A DNA stretch of 64,000 nucleotides from Theobroma cacao (Eukaryota > Streptophyta > Magnoliopsida > Malvales > Malvaceae), in NCBI RefSeq assembly GCF_000208745.1, contig NC_030850.1:3049800-3113799 (forward strand). The letters are read 5' to 3'. Made by a program: the position numbers and the translations under genes. The notes below the pieces were generated by a model, which saw nothing but the letters and a program-made list of their open reading frames with translations, did no database searches and was not told the origin of the DNA. The first letter of the stretch is position 1. The number at the start of each line of letters is the position of its first letter. Shown here piece by piece: positions 53,301 through 64,000 of this stretch.

Positions 53301-56300
53301 AGGAGTTATAAATACTTCCAAAAGAAAGACAAGGTCAATAATTTATAAAAGATAAATGATAATTATGAAATCACAATGGCATTGGGAACTATTACAGGGC
53401 CATTGTAACAGAAGGAGTTACACAGAACACAGGGATCCAATGTACAAAGGTTTTTTTCAATTTATAACAATACCTTCCAATAGGATGAGTAGTACCCTTC
53501 TCCATGGCAGCTGCTACAGCAAGTGCTTCTACTTCACAGCTGGGAATGCAACAGGAGGTAAAATTTGTCTTCTTGTTTCCAATAAAATGTCCATAAATTG
53601 GTTCAATAGCTTTAAACATAAGCCCTCCAGTTGTCAATGTCCCAGTTTTATCAAATGCAACAGTGTGACATGAAGCTAGAGCATCTAGTACTTGCCCACC
53701 TTTGAGCAATATCCCCTGCAACGAGAGATGGCGGTTAGAGAAAGGTGTATCTCATTAATGATAGTAAAAATTACATCAACTTTGATCCATTTTGAACTCA
53801 AAGGGTGCTTTATTAGTTAAGCAATTAGATAAATCTAGACTTCTCCCAGTATCACCAAATAAACAGGCTCCTTTCCAGTGACCCCTGAGCTCTAACCACA
53901 GCCCCAGAAAACAAGCAATTAGTACTAACACAAACTTGCGCATGGCAAAAAATAATCAAGGAACATATACACAAAAATACAGCATTTATCAAGTTCCCTG
54001 AAAAAATAATTCTACTTTAGTTTAGAAAAAAGCACATAATAGTAAAATAACAAAGGTATGGTGTTCAGAACAGAAGCTGACTCTGCTGTAGTAGAGAAAA
54101 ATAACAGTGGTTAGGTTGGCACAGGCATCAAAAGAATCATGCTTATGGCCATATTGCAATGAGGTGAGCTTCAATATTATGTTATTTTACAAATAAAAAT
54201 AAATACGTCTAAAAAAAAGCTTCTATACACTTGAGTTAGATAATGCAGACACAATGACAGAATGTTTGCCTGATCACCGCATGGTTACATGTGACTGATA
54301 CCTTTCTTGCACAGGAACTAACTGCAATAGCATAAGCCAGTGGAGCTACTGCCAAGGCACATGGGGATGCTGCCACCATAAGCCCCAATGCTCTGTAGAT
54401 TGATCCTCTGCAAACTGCATGATAAACACCAAAAAATAGGTAGGAGCTAGCTCACAATAGAACGTTTACAAGGATCATATCAAAATGATTGCCAAGAGAA
54501 AGAATAAGATTGGTAAAGCTTCAAACTAGAAAGATTGAATTATATATTTCAGTGAGGGTTGAGGTAACGAGGGGGTAATCATTAGTTATGAGTTGTACTA
54601 AAACTAAGACATGTTAGCAAACAGGCCTTCCTTGGAAGATAAAGAATAAAGAGGAATATACCATGGCTAACAACATCATTGGCAGAAGGCAAAAGAAAAA
54701 ATGAAAACAAAAAAACAATGTGTTAATTGCAAAGCAGCTTGTATTTGGAGTTACCTGCAGTGCTAATGAAAGGCCACTTAAAAAGAAATGGACCAAGGAC
54801 TGCGATGGTAACTGACAAAACTACAACCACCTTGCTGTAACGCTCACCAAATTCATCCAGCCACCTTTGAAGCTTTGGTTTATTCAATTGAGCTTCTTCA
54901 GTTAACTGCACAATCCTGCTAAGGGTTGATTCTTTCCACGTCTTCGTGACCTTATATAAAATAATCAAGGAAAAAATGAAGCATGAGAGAAGGATGTGAG
55001 CTAGCAGTGACAAACATCAAATAATTCACTGCAAGGAAGATTTTTCACTTATTTTTGAACTGAACAATTTCAGAAGACAAAAGAATAGTGTAAGTCAAAC
55101 TTTTTCTACATTTGCACTTCTGAAAAATTCAACTGTTGGTAAATTCACAAACATACCTTAACAATCATTCTACCATCCAGATTCCTAGCACCACCAGGAA
55201 TCCGGTCCCCAACTTTTGCCTCTAATGGCTTGATTTCCCCGGTCAAATGCTCAGTTGTAATTGTTGCACTACCTTGAAACACTTCACAATCTACAGGAAC
55301 AGCCTAGAAAATTACCAGCTCATACAATTATACTTCCATATCATAACATAACTTAAAAAATGTTAAAAACATTAACCAGTATAACATCCACATTCTTATA
55401 ATCACAGACCTCACCAGTGCCGACCAAAATGTAGGAGCCAACTTCCACATCATGCACCGGAACATTTCTGTAAGATAAATTAGAAACATTTGGCAAATTA
55501 TCATCATCCAAATTTAATACCAATACCGAATCTGGATAATTTTCCTTCAACTCCTTCACATCCACCATTGAACGACTAGTAAAAAATTCTTCCGCTGCAA
55601 GTAGCCAACTTTCAAGATCACAACAAAGAAACAAATTGCCTCCAAAACAAGTGTAACTAGCTGGAGAAACTTACCAATGTGAGCCAAATTGAACATTGCA
55701 AGAAGCAAGCCTCCTTCCAAGGCATTCCCCATGAAAACAGAGGCAAAGGCCGCGAGTGCCATAAGTACATGAATATTCACTTTTCCACCAGCAATATCAG
55801 TAATAGCATCAAGTGCCGCTGAAACCTGACGCATGCAATTAAATTGCAATCCAATTAAAAAAATTAAAAAAAAAAGCTTTGCTTTTACTCTTAGTTTTTG
55901 TTATTAGCTTTACTATTTCATATAAAAGTTTAAATTTTTTAGTTTATTGAAAAATATAATTTTTTATGCAAAATTAACAACAAAGGTAACTTAAAAGAGA
56001 AAATGGAGTTTACCCCGACGAGAGGAAAAGCGACGAAAAGGAAGGAGTTTTGGAGGGGCTTGACAGCAGGTTTTGGGAGTAAGTAAGGGCAAGCAGCGGC
56101 AGCAAGAAACAGCGCGGTGGCGCAGCAGCAGAGCTGAAGGTGTTCCCTCAAGTAATTCGCCAAGTCCATCCATCGGACGGCCTTCGCGAACCCGATCACT
56201 GCTCCCTGGGGCCCACTCAACTTAGCAGAATCATGGTGATGGTGGTGGTGGTGATCATGGTCGTGATGATGATGATGGTTAAAATGGTGGTCGTGGTCGT

Positions 56301-56481
56301 GATTCGCGACGCAGCGGATCCGGAGGTGGGGGGAACGGAGAGTAAGAGAGAGGGATTTGTGGCGGATGATGACGGGAGAGAGAATGAAAGGTTTAAATTT
56401 GAAAGTGTTGACTCGTGAGAGTCGGCATCTGGGGCGGCTCAGAGGTGAGAATTTGGTAAGGGAAATGGAGTGAGTTTCCAT
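50342..56481 (-). CDS. HMA1: P1B-type heavy-metal ATPase HMA1, chloroplast envelope
   Basis: Thirteen exons: 56014-56481, 55675-55825, 55410-55594, 55157-55303, 54755-54950, 54302-54414, 53474-53715, 53184-53289, 52327-52491, 51628-51844, 51260-51447, 51094-51180 and 50342-50518. They sum to 813 residues, close to Arabidopsis HMA1. A transit-like N-terminus leads into a His/Asp-rich metal-binding stretch (about 60-85), followed by membrane segments. TTEHLTGE lies in the actuator domain. The ion-path motif is SPC (VAASPCALAVAP), the HMA1 version of CPC. The phosphorylated Asp lies in DKTGTLT, and MLTGDHK and VGEGINDAPAL complete the catalytic core. HMA1 moves Cu, Zn or related ions across the chloroplast envelope; family reports differ on substrate and direction. 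All phases join without lesions. Confidence 0.95.
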
Positions 56482-58160
56482 TTGTTCTTTCTGCGGGGAA
56501 TTTCAGGCCATCAATTTTGTGGGTCGCGGCAATTCAAGGCAAGGGCTTGGCTTGAAATAAGGAAAAAGGGAGAGTGACTGGTACTACAATTTTATCCTAG
56601 TTGTAAAAGAGCCAGTGTGCGGGTAATGCCAAAGTTAATGGGGATGTTGTTTTAATAGCCACAGCATGAGCTCATCTTCACCACATGACTCATGCCACGT
56701 GCTTCCTCTTTTCCTTTGGAAACTGACGGGTCCATGCCCATCCATGCAACTTTCATTTCTTCAACCATTCAAAGTAAGTTTTGGTGTCTACTTAAATTTT
56801 TTATTTTATTTTAACCTTATGGTAATAATATAATTTTTTATTTCATAAATAATTAGGTTATGGGAAAAACTGTTTGGATCTTGGGCCCAAAAAAGGAAGG
56901 GATTTGGATGGGTTAGGAAGTCTCGGTGTTGGGCTTGGATGAAAGTTTCAAGGTTCGGTGAAAGATTTGAGTCGGGTTTGGGTTGAGCTTGGCCCAATTC
57001 GAATATGTATGTACCCAAAGGCCGAATCTAGTCTTTTATATGTTTTTTTTTGACAACCAGACTGCTCCTTTTCGTGGGGTTGACGGTTGAGCTAGATTTG
57101 GATACAGAGTTTTGTCGTTAATGGCATGAAATCCCAACTGAAACTCAACCTAGCCCCTTCACACCATCCATGGCCACATGTATTTTTTCCCCCTTTCTGG
57201 AAGGAAAAAATTGTAGTATAATATCTAAAGCTATTTTAATTCTATTTATTCCTTTTTCATTTTTTTTATCTCTTTGGTATGTTGTCATTTTTTTGTTTTG
57301 CCCTTTCTCCTCTTGCTTTTGAAAATATTATTACACAATTGCAAAAATCTAAAATCACTCCCTTTTTTGGCATAGACTTCTTGTTAATCGGTAACTTTTT
57401 CTTTTAATTTACAATTGATGTTATTGTTAATTAAAATAGACATAATATTTAAATAATTTTTAAATTATTAAAGAAAATTCAAATAAATTCTTATTTTTAT
57501 TATATTTAATTAAACTTAAAATATTGCAATACAGAAATGAATAGAAATGGTTACATAATTTTAAATGTATGTCTTAAAAAAAAAGATTAAGTAGAATTTT
57601 CCAGTAATTGTTAAGTATTGAGAAATCATGGATCTTAGTCTTAAAATAAAAATTTTTCCCCAAATTTTGGAGTCAAAATAAAACCCAAATTCAGAGCATG
57701 GCAATTTGTCCCCATGAATCAAAAGAGGTCGAAACACTTTATATTTTTATGAGAAGCCATGACGTGAGTGATGAGCTTACCAGCAACATCAAAGAACAAT
57801 AATTCATTTTAGACAATCAAGTTCCTACAAATTATGCAGATCAAACTTTAATATAAAGACTAATCAACATGGCAAAAGGACAACAATCTGACTGGTTAAA
57901 AATGACTAATCTCTGGGTTCTAGCGGTCCAAACAAACAATATTCTAAAACCAGTCTTCAAAGCCACCTCTGGTGCAGAGTCTGTAGACTGAACCTCTCAT
58001 GTCAACTTTATTTATTTAAATATGGCGGCGAATCTCTTAATATATTCAAAATTGGATCATGGAGAGTAACAGGTGAAAAAAAAGGTGATGACCATGACCC
58101 TGGAAATGATGTTTCCGATGAACTTGGGCGATAAGTAATGACAATGAGGCTTTTTGTGGA
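56482..58160. other. Intergenic between divergent HMA1 and CAD-like genes
   Basis: About 1.7 kb that must hold both promoters. HMA1's leader is within the first few hundred bases. No coding signal seen. Confidence 0.55.
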
Positions 58161-58168
58161 TATAAAAT
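58161..58168 (+). promoter_or_regulatory. TATA box of CAD-like copy 1
   Basis: TATAAAAT lies 102 bases before the start codon, inside a block (GGCTTTTTGTGGATATAAAA) that is conserved upstream of copy 2. Confidence 0.6.
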
Positions 58169-58269
58169 CCCAATGAACCACATTCCAATTTTATTATTCT
58201 CTTACTGTAAAAGTCTTCTAACACTTCATTACTTCTTTCGCGAAGTCCACTGGTCAATTGAAGGAAGCA

Positions 58270-59826
58270 ATGGAGGGAAGAAGGGTCATTGGATTGGCTG
58301 CCAGAGATGAATCAGGACATCTTTCTCCCTATTCATTCACTCTCAGGTTTCTAATTTCTTTTCTCTTCTTCTCTCTTTCGGACCCCTGAATTCTGAAAAT
58401 TGCTGAATGCTAATAGATGTTCCAATGGCCTTGTGGACAGGAAAACAGGTCCAGAAGATGTGGTGCTAAAGGTGTTGTATTGTGGAGTAGATCATACTGA
58501 TCTCCATCAGATGAGGAGTGAGATTTTCCCCATCAACTACCCTTTGGTTCCAGGGTAGGCACCATGCACATTTCTAAAAACAACCATTAGTCAATATAAT
58601 TCTATGATGTTATTCCAATTCGATTTCAAGCTTGTTTTCTCTATGTCAATTCTTGTTTTATTTGACTCTCTTGAAGGCATGAAGTAGTGGGCGAGGTTGA
58701 GGAGCTGGGCTCAGAAGCAAAGAAGTTCAAGCTTGGAGACAAGGTAGGAGTTGGGTGCATGATTAGCTCTTGTGGAAAATGCATGGCTTGCGAGTCCAAT
58801 AGTGAACAATATTGCAGCGAGAGGATCTTGACTTACAGTGGCACCAACAAAGATGGAACTCCCACTCAAGGTGGCTTTTCTTCTGCTATGGTTGTTCATC
58901 AAAAGTAAGCAACAAGAAGTTAACAAGACTAATCCTTAAATCTCTCGAAGATCCCTTTTAATATTAGAGTGGATGCAGGTTTGTCGTAAAGATACCTGAG
59001 AAACTTGCACCAGAGCAGGCAGCGCCGCTGTTATGTGCAGGGGTAACGGCTTACAGTCCCTTGAAGCAATTCTACAACCCTGATAAGGCTATAAAGGCTG
59101 GAATTTTGGGGTTAGGTGGAGTTGGACATTTGGGAGTTCTGATAGCAAAGGCCATGGGGCATCATGTAACCGTAATAAGTTCTTCAGAAAATAAGAGAGT
59201 GGAAGCTTTGGAGCATTTGGGTGCAGACGCTTTTCTAGTGAGTTCTAATGCAGCAGAGATGGAGGGAGCAGCAAATAGTCTAGATTACATTCTAGACACT
59301 GTTCCAGCTTTGCACCCTCTGGGGCCTTACATTTCTCTTCTCAAAGTTGCTGGGAAGTTGATTTTTGTTGGGGTTGCCACAAAACCCCTCTGCTTCAACA
59401 CCGAGCACTTGCTTTTAGGTATGCCATTGTTATTGCATTCTTTAATTTACACAAAAAAATCACATCTTCAAGCCATTTTTTGCCCCTAAAGCCAGAATTT
59501 CTGTTAAATTGAAAGAAAATGATACCATGTGTCAGTTTGCAGCCAGCTTTTATTGTTCATTTGTACATACAAATCACAAAGCATTGTTGGTTTCAACTAA
59601 ATTCACATGATTGTCTTGCAAAGCAGGGAAGAAATCATTGACCGGGAGTTTCATAGGAAGCATGGAAGAAACACAGGAAATACTGGATTTTTGGTCAGAG
59701 AAGGCCCTGACTTCGATGATTGGGGTGGTGAAGGCCGATTATATAAACAAGGCATTTGAGAAAATGGAGAGGAATGAAGTGAGGTATAGGTTTGTGCTGG
59801 ATGTCGCTGGCAGCAACCTTGAATGA
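58270..59826 (+). CDS. Cinnamyl-alcohol-dehydrogenase-like zinc oxidoreductase (intact copy)
   Basis: Five exons: 58270-58346, 58441-58554, 58677-58904, 58979-59418 and 59627-59826. They give 352 residues, the normal CAD length. The structural-zinc cysteines are present ([16 protein letters not shown]), as are the GHE pair (about 66-68) and the second catalytic-zinc Cys (PLLCAG). The NADP-binding fold has [10 protein letters not shown] and VTVISSS. The unusual point is the first catalytic-zinc ligand: the family has GICHTD, and this protein reads CGVDHTD, with Asp for Cys, while the shuttle Thr and His (HTDLH) remain. CAD-family enzymes interconvert aromatic or monoterpenoid aldehydes and alcohols with NADP(H) in the cytosol. 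The divergence means monolignol synthesis should not be assumed. The start ATG lies in GCAATGGAG. Confidence 0.88.
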
Positions 59827-62083
59827 TTCACAGGCCATTTTCCCACAAATATTCTATCTTAACAATGTGTGTTTCACTTATCAAATACTAATTCACAACA
59901 ATCCAATAGGATTGAGTTTGTATTTCATTTACCAAATCATTTCCAACAATATAAGAGATGAGATTGAGCTTTGCAACTCCAATAATATGAAAGAGCTTCT
60001 GGGAGAAATGAAAAATATGGAAACAAGCTCAAAGACAAGTACCGCACCGTGCCTTAAAGTGGAATTTTGTTGAAGAGAAGACGATATGCTTACTAATCAT
60101 GAAACTCTGCCATTAATCTATTATCTGATAATGTAGATTATGAAAACAGAGATGGGTAGAACAGCTTGCAGTGTGCCTAGTCGTCTCCCCCTTTTCCCCC
60201 CAAACCTTTATATCCCTCTAACAAGAAAAAAAAAAAAAGAAAGTTCTCTAAACGGACAGATTCTTTGCAGAAACCTGAATTATGTTAAAAAACTATTTTT
60301 AGAAATTGAAATAATATAAAACTTGTGGCAGATTAGAACATCTATCTTCCATATAAAGCGTTCTAAATGCCTTAGAAAATTCAGTAATTTCTTATGCATG
60401 GTGGGTCAACTTTTCCTCCATATATACCTACACCTATAGTTCTATCTCTTTTTTTTTTTTTGATCAATTTCTTTTCATTGCCGTGTAAAACAGAATTGAT
60501 ATATAAAGTTGAATATACCCACCATAACTATGAATTTTTTTATTGTTATCTTGATAGATAGTGTGTTGAATTTAGCAACAAGGGGTCTCTCTTGACTTGA
60601 TAGAATATATTTTCTTTTCTACTTTAAACCAAAAATAATAAGCCTACGAAATCATGTAGGTATCTATCAAATGACTTTCAGTAAAAGGGTGACACAGCAC
60701 ATATCCATTTTATATACATATCAAAGGTCATCTTTTTATCACTCTGCAGCAGAATTTGGATTCTTTGCTGTGTTGATGCTAGAAAACACGAGGAATAGTG
60801 AATGCCATTAACGGTCAGATGGTTGATCTCGAATAGATAACTTAATTTTGCAAGCTAAGAAGGTCTTAATGTCATGTCAAGTTTGATAGGGACACCTTGA
60901 AAAATTTTTAAACATTGACGTTATATGTCATTTTTAATTATTTTTTTTTTTAAAAATAATGATTTCGTAGCAAAGTGATATCAAAATAAACTCAATCTTA
61001 ACTCGATTTATACCAAGCACATCTAAAAAGGTAAACAAGATGATTGACTACGACGAAAATATCATCGAATTGAGTAAAAGAAAATATCATACCAAATATT
61101 TTAAAAGGAATAGATAGAGTGTTTTAATCTTGTATCGGATAAGTAAAAGATTTTGAAAATCTATATATATTAAAAGTTGTCCCTAAAGAGATTAATTGGT
61201 TGACACTTGTATAGTTTAATTGTTTGTTACATGATGGTTTGATTTGGGTTGAATTCAAGTTGAAGGGAGAGTTTCAGACTGATTTTAGACTTTTTGAATT
61301 TATATTCCTTAGAGCTTAAACCTTTACTATTTTTGAGTTATTTTTTTATATTTTTAACTTTCTTTCATTTTAAGCTAATTGGTTGAGCTTGAGCTTTTCT
61401 CTAGTTTATAAATTTAGACAACTATGCTTTGGTAGTCACCTACCTACCCGTTACAGTAATCTAAACCCAACTATTCTTTGTTAGTCGCCTAATTCATTGA
61501 TCTTAGTCTAAGTGAGAAAAAAAATGGTTTTCAATTTTTGGCCAGTCAAACCAAATTCAAATAAGAATCGGAAGGATGCAAAGTCAAATATTTCTATAGC
61601 CCTTTAAAATCCACATATCCTAGAATGCGCAGGCAACATGGCAAGGCAACATGAAATGATGGGCAAAACACCCATCAGCTTGAGGACAGTAACAGTACAC
61701 ATCAAATGCTTATTATAGACTGGTTGTAGTCAAGCATGGATGTAATAATAATAACCATATCTTATCCTAGATAACGAAGGTTTAATTTAAATTCAACCTT
61801 GCCTCTCTAACTCATTTGCTACTGTTTTATATACGTTTTATCTGTACTCGTAAGTTGTAAAATGTAAATAAACTTTATCTATTGGGACAGCAAATTAAAC
61901 AGCCTCCAAATCTGAATTTTATCTACAAGTTGGCCTTCTATTTTTTGGTTGAGCGGTGACTCTCTTAAGATATAGAATACGAATTCTTTATTTCTCTAGA
62001 GCAAGCAGACATGACTATGAACTTGGTCATGGTTTTGAATACGTGAGCAACAAGCCATGACCATGAAGCTTTTGATAGATATA
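59827..62083. other. Spacer of the CAD tandem pair
   Basis: About 2.3 kb of AT-rich DNA between the intact CAD copy and the promoter of the broken copy. Poly-A and poly-T runs, no coding signal. Confidence 0.6.
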
Positions 62084-62090
62084 TATAAAA
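62084..62090 (+). promoter_or_regulatory. Retained TATA box of CAD-like copy 2
   Basis: TATAAAA sits 118 bases before the relic start codon, in a block similar to that of copy 1 (CATGAAGCTTTTGATAGATATA). The duplication therefore included the promoter. Confidence 0.55.
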
Positions 62091-62201
62091 TCCCCGAAGA
62101 ACCATAATTACATTTTCAGTATTTTCTTACGAATACTATTGTCCTGATCATCCTTACTCTTTCAAACATTCTAGTCTCTTACTAGCGCCTAGAGGCAATT
62201 A

Positions 62202-63749
62202 ATGGAAGGCAGAAAGGTCATGGGCTGGGCTGCCAGGGTACATCAGCTCATCTTTCACCATATTCTTTCACTCTCAGGTACCTTCCTCTTCCTCTCTCGA
62301 CTCTATGAGGTCTAGACATTGCTAATGCTGATTTCATCCTTTATTAATTACGGACAGGAAAACAGGAGTTGAAGATGTAATGCTCAAGGTCTTGTATTGT
62401 GTAGTAGACCACACTGATCCTCATCAGATGAGAAGTGAGATTCAGTCCTCCAACTACCCTTTGGTCCCCGGGTAGACACCTTTCCCAAACTCGGTACATT
62501 TTTGTTAATCCCATACATCTAAAACACAAGTACTAACTTCTTTAGTACGATGATCTCTTTTCTTACTGTTTCAAAGGCATGAAGTGGTGGGTGAGGTTGT
62601 GGAGCTAGGGACAGAAGTAAAGTAAGTTCAATCTTGGAGACAAGGTAGGAGTTGGGTGCATAGTTGGCTCTTGTGGGGAGTGCTTACCTTGCAAATTCAA
62701 CTGTGAACAATATTGCAGCGGCAGAATTTTTACTCACGGTGGTATCGACAAAGACGGAACACCCACACAAGGAGGCTTCTCTTCCCCCATGGTTGTTCAT
62801 CGAAAGTAAGCAAGGAAAAAAGCAATGAAGGTTGGCGCTATATTGGCTTTTAACTTTTCTGAGTATCCTGTTAACATTTGCGTGGTTGCAGATTTGTTGG
62901 GAAGATACCTGAAAAACTTGAGCCAAAGCAGGCAGCACCATTGTTGTGCGCTGGGGTAACAGCTTACAGTGCGTTAAAGCAATTCAAAAACCCTGACAAG
63001 GTCATCAAGGCAGGAATTTTGGGTTTAGGGGGAGTTGGTCCTCTGGGAGTGCTGATAGCTAAGGCCATGGGGCATCACGTCACCGTGATCAGTTCTTCGG
63101 AAAAGAAGAGAATGGAGGCTTTGGAGCATTTACGTGCAGATGCTTTTCTAGTGAGCTCTGATGCAGCAGAGATGTAGGGAGCAGCAGACAGCCTCGATTA
63201 TGTTCTCGACACTGTTCCAGCTATGCACCCTCTGCAACCCGTTATATCACTTCTCAAATTTGGAGGGCAGCTGATTTTGGTAGGGGTTGTCACAAAACCT
63301 CTTGCCTTTGATTCAGAGGACTTGCTTCTAGATAGACGTTTTCTTTATTTCTTTTTCTTATTTTCTCTATTCATACATACTCGACTGACATTCTAGTTGG
63401 CTAAATTAATTTTTCCCCTTATTTTTGCTCCGTAAAAAGCCAAACCTTTCATTATTGGTGAGAAACTACGACATCATGTCAGGCAACCTCCAAAGGTTTA
63501 TTGTTTATTGGTAAAATAGCAATAACCATATGATTTTCTTGCAACGCAGGGAAGAAGACGGTAACTGGGAGTTTCCTAGGAAGCATGGAGGAGACGCAGG
63601 AAGTACTGGATTTCTGGGCAGAGAAGAAATTGAATTCCATGATTGAAGTCGTGAAGATGGATTACGTGAACAAGGCATTCGAACGAATGGTAAGGAATGA
63701 TGTGAGGTACAGTTTTGTGTTGGATATCGCTGGCAGCAATCTCGAATGA
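62202..63749 (+). pseudogene. Cinnamyl-alcohol-dehydrogenase-like tandem copy, inactivated
   Basis: All five exons of copy 1 can be matched, at about 62202-62277, 62358-62471, 62577-62805, 62892-63331 and 63550-63749. Four lesions are visible. Exon 1 is one base short relative to copy 1. In exon 3 one extra T makes TAA at 62623-62625 and shifts the frame. In exon 4 a GAG codon has become TAG (63175-63177). The donor after exon 4 has changed from GT to AT (63332-63333). The relic keeps VDHTD, the four structural-zinc Cys and the C-terminal SNLE, so it arose by duplication of a gene already carrying the Asp. It cannot make a full-length enzyme. Confidence 0.92.
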
Positions 63750-64000
63750 TTCAGGGAACTCTTTCACATATATCATTCCAAAGAGAAAAAAGAAATAAGT
63801 ATATTTGTTTTATGCTTATGGTTTAAGGGTTTTTTTTTCTTCTGTTTGCTGAAAAGAATGATAATCTAGTAAGAGACCAACCTGCCGCTTGACATGTTCT
63901 TTTCGAGCGTCTTCATATCATGAGCTGAATGGTAACACCGTTGTAAGCCCTGAGGGTAAAGATTTACATTGCAGCAATTAAGATCAAGCAGTTTCAGAGC
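63750..64000. other. 3' flank of CAD pseudogene
   Basis: Non-coding to the window edge. A further tandem copy beyond the edge is possible but not seen. Confidence 0.5.

Noticed and set aside
56140..56418. Plus-strand ORF rich in Val and Met
   Set aside because: Antisense shadow of the His/Asp-rich HMA1 segment.

Overview
The window is nuclear DNA from a flowering plant, most likely a rosid eudicot. Genes carry short GT..AG introns, non-coding DNA is AT-rich with GA/CT and homopolymer repeats, and every recognisable protein belongs to a plant family. I see no organellar, bacterial or viral gene.

Layout from left to right: (1) 1-456, the 5' end of an F-box/LRR gene of the SKIP2/VFB type (minus), running off the window. 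(2) 10293-11736, a four-exon D3-type cyclin (plus), preceded by three chained upstream ORFs. (3) 17197-18666, a five-exon ARF GTPase (minus). (4) 19720-20060, a two-exon gene for a 79-residue protein of unknown function (minus). (5) 20861-22832, an EB1C-type microtubule plus-end protein (minus) with a one-base frameshift in exon 5. (6) 24374-27091, an LRR receptor-like pseudokinase (minus). (7) 32750-34134, a FAD-dependent oxidoreductase of the DAO fold (minus). (8) 44079-45575, a decayed LINE-type retroelement in a gene-poor 13 kb stretch. (9) 47835-48773, an intronless R2R3-MYB of subgroup 22 (plus). (10) 50342-56481, a 13-exon HMA1 heavy-metal P-type ATPase (minus). (11) 58270-59826 and 62202-63749, a tandem pair of cinnamyl-alcohol-dehydrogenase-like genes (plus); the first is intact and the second is a pseudogene.

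The gene order is informative. From memory, F-box SKIP2, CYCD3;2 and EB1C are neighbours on Arabidopsis chromosome 5, and an LRR kinase, MYB73 and HMA1 are neighbours on chromosome 4. Here both sets lie on one segment, which suggests an arrangement that was later split or duplicated in the Arabidopsis lineage.

The genes are ordinary, independently expressed plant genes. They cover cell-cycle control (cyclin D3), microtubules (EB1C), vesicle traffic (ARF), membrane signalling (pseudokinase), transcription (MYB), plastid metal transport (HMA1) and alcohol/aldehyde redox (CAD-like). They do not form a pathway. I found no wholly new multi-gene system. The points most worth a second look are the stop/start-coupled uORF chain in the cyclin leader, the EB1C frameshift, the Cys-to-Asp change at the catalytic zinc site shared by both CAD copies, and the unannotated 79-residue gene.
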